A stretch of 8,451 bases of DNA from Candidatus Aenigmatarchaeota archaeon. Lineage in GTDB: Archaea; Aenigmatarchaeota; Aenigmatarchaeia; QMZP01. Under the pieces are notes generated by a model. It was given only the letters and a program-made list of their open reading frames with translations, was not told the DNA's origin and ran no database searches. Where the stretch lies: positions 1 to 8,451 of the forward strand of contig JACQOB010000078.1 in NCBI GenBank assembly GCA_016202745.1, in the 5' to 3' direction. Each line of letters begins with the position of its first letter. Position 1 is the first letter of the stretch. Positions 1 to 5,100 of the stretch are shown piece by piece. The position numbers and the translations under genes were made by a program.

Positions 1-364
1 CTTTCAGGGCCGTCTTCAGTCTGTCTGGCATTGCGAACATTCCTTTAGCGATTACCACCAGCGTGATGAATATTCCCGATAGGATGAATGCTATGCCTAC
101 CAGCTTAAGTGTCATTAGCATCGGCGGAAACACGAAGAATACAACCCTTGCGTTCACCAGCGCCGCATTGTCTGCCAGTGTCGCCTGTTCCCAGACACTC
201 TTGGGCACAGCCCCTATCTGCTCCAATGCAGGCTTGAGCGTTGCAAACTCCAGGAAAAGCGCCATTAGCGCCATGACAAAGCCTATCATCATGAACATCA
301 TCCCGACCTTGAGCATCATCATAGCCTTCTTCTTCGCTTTTTCTGGGTCCTGCATCCCTACCAT
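1..364 (-). CDS. Met-rich two-helix membrane protein, C-terminus off the window
   Basis: The frame is open from the start codon at 364 to the left edge (121 codons visible, no stop), so the gene is partial. I do not recognise the family. After a short charged N-terminus (MVGMQDPEKAKKK) comes a first hydrophobic helix at about residues 15-38, a roughly 30-residue polar loop with two prolines, and a second hydrophobic stretch at about 74-108, followed by a basic tail. Eleven Met fall in the first 34 residues, mostly in and around helix 1. The start at 364 is preferred over GTG at 373 and ATG at 355 because GGGGGTGA ends 6 nt upstream of it. It lies 25 nt after the SEC-C microprotein and is very probably co-transcribed with it and the glutaredoxin. 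A role in metal or redox handling at the membrane is only a guess from context. Confidence 0.7.
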   Translation of the reverse strand, partial: MVGMQDPEKAKKKAMMMLKVGMMFMMIGFVMALMALFLEFATLKPALEQIGAVPKSVWEQATLADNAALVNARVVFFVFPPMLMTLKLVGIAFILSGIFITLVVIAKGMFAMPDRLKTALK

Positions 365-369
365 TCTAG

Positions 370-377
370 TCACCCCC
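370..377 (-). promoter_or_regulatory. Ribosome binding site deciding the start at 364
   Basis: On the minus strand this reads GGGGGTGA, one base off the archaeal anti-16S consensus GGAGGTGA, with 5-6 nt to ATG at 364. It overlaps the alternative GTG codon at 373, which makes that codon an unlikely start. Confidence 0.6.
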
Positions 378-389
378 TTACTTCTTTAT

Positions 390-467
390 CTATGCCCCGC
401 AGCAATCTTTAGCTGCCTTTCCAGAGCCACAGCTGCAGGGCTGCGGCTTGGGTTTTTTCATTTTCAT
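390..467 (-). CDS. SEC-C motif metal-binding microprotein (25 aa)
   Basis: A 25-codon ORF consisting of a Lys/Pro-rich lead (MKMKKPKPQP) followed by PCSCGSGKAAKDCCGA. This matches the SEC-C motif: C-x-C-x8-C-C with the GSGK turn, with Cys at 11, 13, 22 and 23. In SecA and YecA-type proteins this motif binds zinc and acts as a small docking module at the protein C-terminus; here it is essentially the whole protein. A perfect GGAGGTG site stands 6 nt before the ATG, the strongest in the window, and the gene sits between a glutaredoxin (30 nt upstream) and a membrane protein (25 nt downstream), all on the same strand. The in-frame ATG at 461 is an alternative start two codons in. It is unlikely to be chance because motif, ribosome binding site and operon position agree. 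The partner is unknown; a zinc adaptor or metal/thiol-linked role is inference. Confidence 0.75.
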   Translation of the reverse strand: MKMKKPKPQPCSCGSGKAAKDCCGA

Positions 468-473
468 ATGAAC

Positions 474-480
474 CACCTCC
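474..480 (-). promoter_or_regulatory. Strong ribosome binding site of the SEC-C microprotein
   Basis: Minus strand GGAGGTG, a perfect 7-base complement to the usual archaeal 16S 3' end, 6 nt before ATG at 467. It supports translation of a gene that would otherwise be dismissed for its size. Confidence 0.75.
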
Positions 481-497
481 AGTAAACCAATCTGGCC

Positions 498-734
498 TCA
501 GGCCCTCAATCTGAGTGCCGCCTCAATTTCCGATCTGTTAAAGCCCACAATTATTTTTCCGTTTATATCAATTACAGGAACGCCCATCTGACCGCTTTTC
601 CTGACCATCTCATTTGCTGCCGCTGGGTTCCCTTCCACATTAATTTCCTCGTAGCTGATGCTTTTCTTCTTGAAGAGGTCCTTGGCCATCCTGCAATACG
701 GGCATGTTGATGTGGTATAGATTTTTACTGTCAT
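498..734 (-). CDS. Glutaredoxin-like thiol-disulfide oxidoreductase, YruB type
   Basis: A 78-residue single-domain thioredoxin fold. From the ATG at 734 it begins MTVKIYTTSTCPYC, with the redox-active CPYC at residues 11-14 directly after the first beta strand, the cis-proline loop MGVPVIDI in the middle, and the closing GFNRSEIEAAL helix typical of the YruB/NrdH-like glutaredoxins. The protein should reduce disulfides in the cytoplasm; its electron donor cannot be told from the sequence. Upstream in-frame starts exist at 740 (ATG) and 743 (GTG). I favour 734 because family members start just before the first strand and AGGTGA lies at 740-745, but the predicted transcript start is close to 743, so a leaderless start at 740 or 743 is possible. 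It is the first gene of the probable operon with the SEC-C microprotein and the Met-rich membrane protein. Confidence 0.9.
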   Translation of the reverse strand: MTVKIYTTSTCPYCRMAKDLFKKKSISYEEINVEGNPAAANEMVRKSGQMGVPVIDINGKIIVGFNRSEIEAALRLRA

Positions 735-765
735 ATGCATCACCTATTGAAGATTATCTGCCCCC

Positions 766-773
766 TAAATAAG
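766..773 (-). promoter_or_regulatory. TATA-like box for the glutaredoxin operon
   Basis: Minus strand CTTATTTA, inside an A-rich stretch, about 25 nt before position 744. This would give a transcript beginning at or just upstream of the candidate start codons at 743-734. Judged by eye only. Confidence 0.45.
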
Positions 774-787
774 TTTTATGTTTGAAA

Positions 788-805
788 GTTAAAACAAGGT
801 TTAAC
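788..805. repeat. Perfect 6-bp inverted repeat, GTTAAA-N6-TTTAAC
   Basis: GTTAAA and TTTAAC flank a 6-nt spacer in the gap between the hydrolase stop and the glutaredoxin TATA box. The distance between arm centres (about one helical turn) and the position 15 nt upstream of the TATA box suit a dimeric regulator. It could equally be part of the hydrolase transcript end, since minus-strand T-runs follow it, or chance in AT-rich DNA. Confidence 0.35.
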
Positions 806-828
806 AAATCATTAATCAGTCAGTTGCT

Positions 829-1614
829 TTATTGGTCAGCTAGGTGTTCCTTAAACCATTCTAAAGCAGCTTTTATCATCCTGTCTAAATGTTCCTTTTT
901 CAGGAACAGATGATCAGCACCCTCGACAACTTTCAGGTCCTTTGGCCGGTTTGCATTGTCAAACAGGGCCTGTGCGTTCATTGGCGGGACTATGTTATCC
1001 TTGCTGCCATGGAGTATTCTTACAGGTGCTTTAACATTCCTTATTATCTTGGAGCCATCATATTCCTTGAGGTCTTCTATAAAGCTGTGGTGCAGCTTTA
1101 TGTGGCCGCGCTTGTATGTCTGGAAATCCAGGTAGCCTTCCTTGACTAGTTTCTGGATTGTGGCATCATCAAAGAGGTTCTGCCATTCAACCCTAGCGGG
1201 TGCTGCTATTGGGACAAGGGCTTTAATCCTTTTGTCTGTTGAAGCTGCCACTATTGCTGTCAATCCTCCCAAAGAATGGCCCGCAACTCCAATTTTATTT
1301 TTATCTACAAAATCCAAATCCTCAATGAAATTAATTGCGGATATGAGGTCATTGACCTGGTGACTTAGCATCATGTCTTCACAACTGCCCTCGCTCTCGC
1401 CAATGCAGTCGGAGAAATCAAATCTCAGAGCAATAAACCCGTTTTCCGCTAATGTTTCAGCAAGCTCGTGTAAAGGCTTGAATTCCTTGAAGCTTGTGAA
1501 TCCATGGCAGATTGCAGCTGCAGGAAGCCTGCCATTTATCTGGTCTGGCCTGTCAAGAATTCCTGCAAGCCTCAATCCCCTGCTGTTGTGGAAGAAAACC
1601 TTTTCGCTTTGCAT
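829..1614 (-). CDS. Alpha/beta hydrolase, esterase-like
   Basis: A complete single-domain alpha/beta hydrolase of 261 residues from the ATG at 1614 (two codons more if TTG at 1620 is used; numbers below include those two). Visible landmarks are the oxyanion-hole region CHGFTS near residue 39, the RFDFS...GESEGS strand and loop at 66-79, the nucleophile elbow GHSLGG with Ser116, the acid Asp208 in HGSKDNIVP, and the catalytic His237 in GADHLF. The order and wording of motifs resemble the cinnamoyl/feruloyl esterase-like and dienelactone-hydrolase-like branches, but substrate cannot be read from sequence. There is no signal peptide or membrane helix, so it should act in the cytoplasm. ATG 1614 is chosen because a TATA box lies about 27 nt upstream, predicting a leaderless message. 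It is transcribed separately from its neighbours as far as spacing shows. Confidence 0.9.
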   Translation of the reverse strand: MQSEKVFFHNSRGLRLAGILDRPDQINGRLPAAAICHGFTSFKEFKPLHELAETLAENGFIALRFDFSDCIGESEGSCEDMMLSHQVNDLISAINFIEDLDFVDKNKIGVAGHSLGGLTAIVAASTDKRIKALVPIAAPARVEWQNLFDDATIQKLVKEGYLDFQTYKRGHIKLHHSFIEDLKEYDGSKIIRNVKAPVRILHGSKDNIVPPMNAQALFDNANRPKDLKVVEGADHLFLKKEHLDRMIKAALEWFKEHLADQ

Positions 1615-1635
1615 TATCAAGATATTTATTGTCTG

Positions 1636-1646
1636 TTAAATAAAAG
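1636..1646 (-). promoter_or_regulatory. TATA box of the hydrolase gene
   Basis: Minus strand CTTTTATTTAA centred about 27 nt upstream of ATG 1614, the spacing expected for a leaderless archaeal transcript. No ribosome binding site precedes the gene, which agrees. Confidence 0.6.
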
Positions 1647-1658
1647 CAGCGGATTCTG

Positions 1659-1684
1659 CCGGCCCTAGCGGAATCCTCCTTCCA
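1659..1684. repeat. Intergenic repeat copy 1, hairpin-forming
   Basis: The first copy of an element seen again at 2065-2091. On the plus strand both begin CCGGCC, then one variable base, then TAGCGGAA, two variable bases and CTCCTTCC; the first 25 positions differ at only three. Read on the minus strand the element can form a short hairpin, GGAA-GGAGGA-TTCC here, with a possible U-G closing pair. It lies just downstream of the small membrane protein's stop and 13 nt upstream of the hydrolase TATA box, so it could be an operator, a transcript-end hairpin or a small dispersed repeat. Confidence 0.6.
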
Positions 1685-1710
1685 CTAATCCACCCTCCTT
1701 TTACTGGACT

Positions 1711-2031
1711 CTACCCCTGAACTGTTTCATGTTTTTTCTTGAAATGTCTAATTAAAGAGGTCAAGAAGTATATGAGGCTCCCAATCACAACAAGCCAGAC
1801 TGCAATAAGAACAAAAAGGCTCTTCTCACCTTCAGGTCTGTTGGATTTTATCATGCTGATTATTGCTGAAACTGCCAGAATTGTGTGTACAATACCTATG
1901 TAGTACCAGTCGGGTGAACGGAAGAAGCCAAACGGAAACGAAATAAATAGATAAAGCATTAATGCTCCGCCAATTCCTAAAATTATGAAACCTGTAATCA
2001 CAACAATTTTAAAACTTATGCCGCTCCTCAT
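1711..2031 (-). CDS. Small three-helix membrane protein of unknown function
   Basis: A complete 106-residue protein that I do not recognise. Hydrophobic segments lie at about residues 8-31, 43-61 and 71-93. A short FGFFRSPDWYY motif joins helices 1 and 2, a charged KSNRPEGEK loop joins helices 2 and 3, and the tail RHFKKKH is strongly basic, which puts the C-terminus on the cytoplasmic side and, with three helices, the N-terminus outside. The ATG at 2031 has no ribosome binding site but a TATA-like box about 25 nt upstream, fitting a leaderless or nearly leaderless message. It is divergent from the MCM gene, sharing a 93-bp promoter region, and is followed by the hydrolase on the same strand 96 nt away with its own promoter. 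No function is implied by the neighbours. Confidence 0.75.
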   Translation of the reverse strand: MRSGISFKIVVITGFIILGIGGALMLYLFISFPFGFFRSPDWYYIGIVHTILAVSAIISMIKSNRPEGEKSLFVLIAVWLVVIGSLIYFLTSLIRHFKKKHETVQG

Positions 2032-2050
2032 ATCTATTGTATGTTATAGC

Positions 2051-2060
2051 GGTATTAAAG
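2051..2060 (-). promoter_or_regulatory. TATA-like box of the small membrane protein gene
   Basis: Minus strand CTTTAATACC, about 25 nt upstream of ATG 2031. It directly adjoins repeat copy 2 on its upstream side. Confidence 0.4.
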
Positions 2061-2064
2061 ACTA

Positions 2065-2091
2065 CCGGCCTTAGCGGAACGCTCCTTCCGT
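2065..2091. repeat. Intergenic repeat copy 2, hairpin-forming
   Basis: The second copy of the element at 1659-1684, in the same orientation. Read on the minus strand it gives the hairpin CGGAA-GGAGCG-TTCCG with five full base pairs; the closing pair is C-G where copy 1 would have U-G, and the main differences fall in the loop. It occupies the middle of the divergent promoter region, 4 nt from one TATA box and 5 nt from the MCM TATA box. Confidence 0.6.
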
Positions 2092-2095
2092 CAGG

Positions 2096-2103
2096 TTTTT
2101 ATA
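2096..2103 (+). promoter_or_regulatory. TATA box of the MCM gene
   Basis: TTTTTATA followed by AGG, centred about 26 nt upstream of ATG 2125. This predicts transcription starting at the start codon itself, and no ribosome binding site lies in the expected place, so the MCM message is probably leaderless. Confidence 0.65.
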
Positions 2104-2113
2104 AGGAGAAAAT

Positions 2114-2126
2114 ATAACGCCGTTAT
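2114..2126. repeat. Perfect palindrome at the MCM start, ATAACG-C-CGTTAT
   Basis: Six-base arms around a single central C, ending on the second base of the MCM start codon and so lying over the predicted transcription start. A protein bound here would block initiation. It may be chance; no second copy was seen in the window. Confidence 0.4.
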
Positions 2127-5100
2127 GGAAAGGCTTATTAATCCCTCAGACAAGACATATTTTCCCAAAGTTTCTTCTGTTTATGGTGGTACAATGGAAT
2201 CCATGAAGGTTACAGACCCAAAACTGGCTGAATATGTCGCCAAGCTGAAGGAATTCCTTCACGAGAAATACTTCCAGGCAATGGTGCAGGCAGCCAACGA
2301 AAGCAGGCCGGCTGTGGTGAGCTTCAGGGATCTCTACAAGTTCCGGCCCGCCATTGCAGAACTGCTTGCCGACAGGCCAGATGATTTCTTTGAGGCGGCG
2401 GGCCAGGCGGTGGAGCAGATAGACCTGCCAGCGCCTGTCCGGGTGCGCATTGCAGACATGCCTGATGTGGTGAGCGTCAGGGACCTGAGGTCAAGGCACG
2501 TGGGAAAATTCATTGCCGTCGAGGGCATAGTGAGGCGCGCCTCCGAGATACGGCCCGAGATTATGAACACCATATGGGAATGCGCGGAGTGCGGGGACAG
2601 CATAACCCAGGAAAGGAAGGGCAGCTTCATTTTCAAGCCCATGCAGTGCAAATGCGGGAGCAGGAAAGGGTTCAAGGAGACTGACAAGAAGATGATAGAC
2701 ACTAGGTGGATAACGATAGAGGAGCCCTTTGAACTGACAGAAGGCGAGCGGCCCTCACAGGTGAACATATGGCTGACAGAGGACCTGGTCTCTGTGGAAG
2801 GCAGGAGGATGACAGAGCCAGGCAACAGGCTGAGGATTACAGGCGTGCTGCGCGATGTCCCCAAAGGCAAATCCTTTTCAGCCAAGCTGGATTTCTTCCT
2901 TGAGGCAAACCACGCCACTGCGACAGAGATTGGCTGGGAGAAGATAAAGATCACGAAAAAGGACGAGGAAGACATCAGGAAGCTGGCGGCCGATGACAAT
3001 GTTTATGAGATCCTGGTGGACTCGCTTGCGCCCACATTATACGGGATGCGGGAGATAAAGGAGGCCGTCATCATGCAGTTGTTTGGGGGCGTACAGAGGA
3101 TAATGCCCGACAGGACAAGGACCAGGGGCGAGATACATATTCTGCTGATAGGGGATCCCGCTAGCGGGAAATCGCAACTGCTTAAGCTTGTTCCCCAGAT
3201 TGTGCCAAGGGGAAAATACGTCTCAGGAAAAGGCACAACAACCGCCGGGCTGTGCACGACCTACGACAGTCTAATACAGCTGGGTAATGGCGGCATTGTG
3301 AAGATAGGCGATCTTGTGGAGAAAGAGCTCGAAAAAGGGAGCAAAGAGATTGATGACGGGGTTTTCATTTCGCAAAACCCTGCGGAATTGGAAATAGTAT
3401 CATTCGATCAGGCGGCACTCAAGGTCACGAAAAAAAGGATTACACAATACTTCAAGATAAGGGCACCCAAAAGCCTTGTCAGGATAACCACGAGGACAGG
3501 CAGAACAGTGACTGTGACCCCTGAGAATCCAATTCCCATATTAAAGAAGGGGGAAGTTATATGGAGGAAAGCAGCGGACATTACGGCAGGCGAATACATT
3601 ACCTGTCCCAGAATTCTGCCAGGGGCAAATAAGGCTGATTCCCTCCTGGAGTCTATTGACGGTTCATCGCATATGCTGAATGGTTCGGAGATGATAGAGC
3701 ATCTGGCCTGCAGAATAAAAGAGACCTCCACAATCAGGGAATTCTCCAGAAAGCACGGCATAGAGGAGAATAATCTCTATCATTTCTGGAGGAAAGCGGA
3801 TGCAGGCGGAAAGCCAAGGGTTTCGCAGCTAAGAACCATGTGCCTGGGACTGGGACTGGATGCGGAACAGGTCTTTCCAGAAGAGATTGTGCTTTCGCAG
3901 TATAATGGCCATCAAATAACGATGAAGAAAGACGTTTCAGAGGATTTGATGTACCTGATAGGCCTAATAGGAGGTGACGGCAGCATAAGCAGGACACCAT
4001 TCGGCGGGTTTGACATAAAGTTTGCAAATGCAGAGGACAGTATGCTTGCTGCATTCTCCCGCCTTTGCAAGGAACAGCTTGGCATTTCCCCGCGCCGCGA
4101 AAAATCCCTGGATAGGGTTCCAAACATCAGATTCGCCTCAAAGATCTTTGCCGGCGTATTGGATGCGTTTGGCATCCCTCCCGGCAAAAAGGCGCATAAT
4201 ATCCACGTTACAGAGAAGCTTTCACTGCTGCCAAACCACCTGCTTAAGGGATACCTCCAGGGCATGTTTGACACGGATGGCTGTGCCAACCCAAGAAAGA
4301 CTGGCGGCAGCAGTATAGAGCTTGATTCGGTCAGCAAGGAATTGATCGAAGGTGTACAGCTGCTGCTTCTGAGATTTGGCATAATTTCCAGGGTGAGAAA
4401 ACGGAAGGCAACGCTTTCCTCAATCAAGGGCAGACCTGTCATATCGAAGGAAAAGTATACGCTTGAAATAAGCGGATCGGAGAATATCAGAAAGTTTGAG
4501 GATGCCGTTGGATTCAGGCTGCAAAGGAAAGCAGAAAAACTCAGGCAGATGGCAGGCTGGAAACACAATACGAAGGAAAACATAGACGTTATACCATCAA
4601 TTGGAGGGATTATAAGAAAGGCGCGAAAAAGCCTTGGAATTTCTGCCAGATCGCTGTACGGGTATAAGAACTACTCTTACGAAACCGGTGAGAGGAATGC
4701 GACAAGGGGCTATCTGAAGAATGTGGCAACGAGGATGAAGGAGAAGGGGTATAATGATGATGTAAAGAGGGTGGAAAGATTTGCCTTTTCTGACATGTTA
4801 TGGGACAAGCTCAAGAGTGTAGAGCTGTTGAAAAATCACGAGCACGAGTGGGTTTATGATGTTACAGTAGACGGGGAGCATAGCTTTGTCTGCAACGGGA
4901 TGGTCATCCATAATACGGCTACCGTAAGCAAGGACGAGCAATTCATGGGCGGCTGGGTGCTTGAAGCGGGGGCAATGGTAATGGCCCACAGGGGGCTGCT
5001 TAGCGTTGACGAGTTCGAGAAGATGGCGCCCGAGGACCAGGTCGCCATGCACGAAGCATTGGAACAGGGCTGCTATGACGGGGGCACGGAAATCATACTG

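Noticed and set aside
63..485. Plus-strand 140-codon open frame
   Set aside because: It lies antisense to the Met-rich gene and the SEC-C gene, has no ribosome binding site or promoter, and its product looks like reverse-strand low-complexity sequence.
889..1639. Three plus-strand open frames opposite the hydrolase
   Set aside because: The hydrolase has every catalytic motif on the minus strand; these frames have none and no start signals.
2194..2196. Alternative MCM start at Met24
   Set aside because: GGTGGT just upstream resembles a weak ribosome binding site, but the TATA box spacing fits ATG 2125 and the frame is open from there.
2334..2999. Minus-strand 221-codon open frame opposite the MCM N-terminal domain
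   Set aside because: Ser-rich shadow of a GC-rich coding strand; no motifs, no start signals.
3156..3169. 14-bp perfect palindrome TCCCGCTAGCGGGA
   Set aside because: It falls in the Walker A codons (GDPASGK), where the protein sequence explains most of the bases; probably coincidence.
3912..4583. Minus-strand 223-codon open frame inside intein 1
   Set aside because: It is antisense to the well-supported intein, with a Ser/Leu/Pro-rich product typical of a shadow frame.
4915..5070. Reading both inteins as one large insertion
   Set aside because: The 156 bases between them encode clear MCM sequence including Walker B, and each intein has its own terminal Cys and His-Asn.
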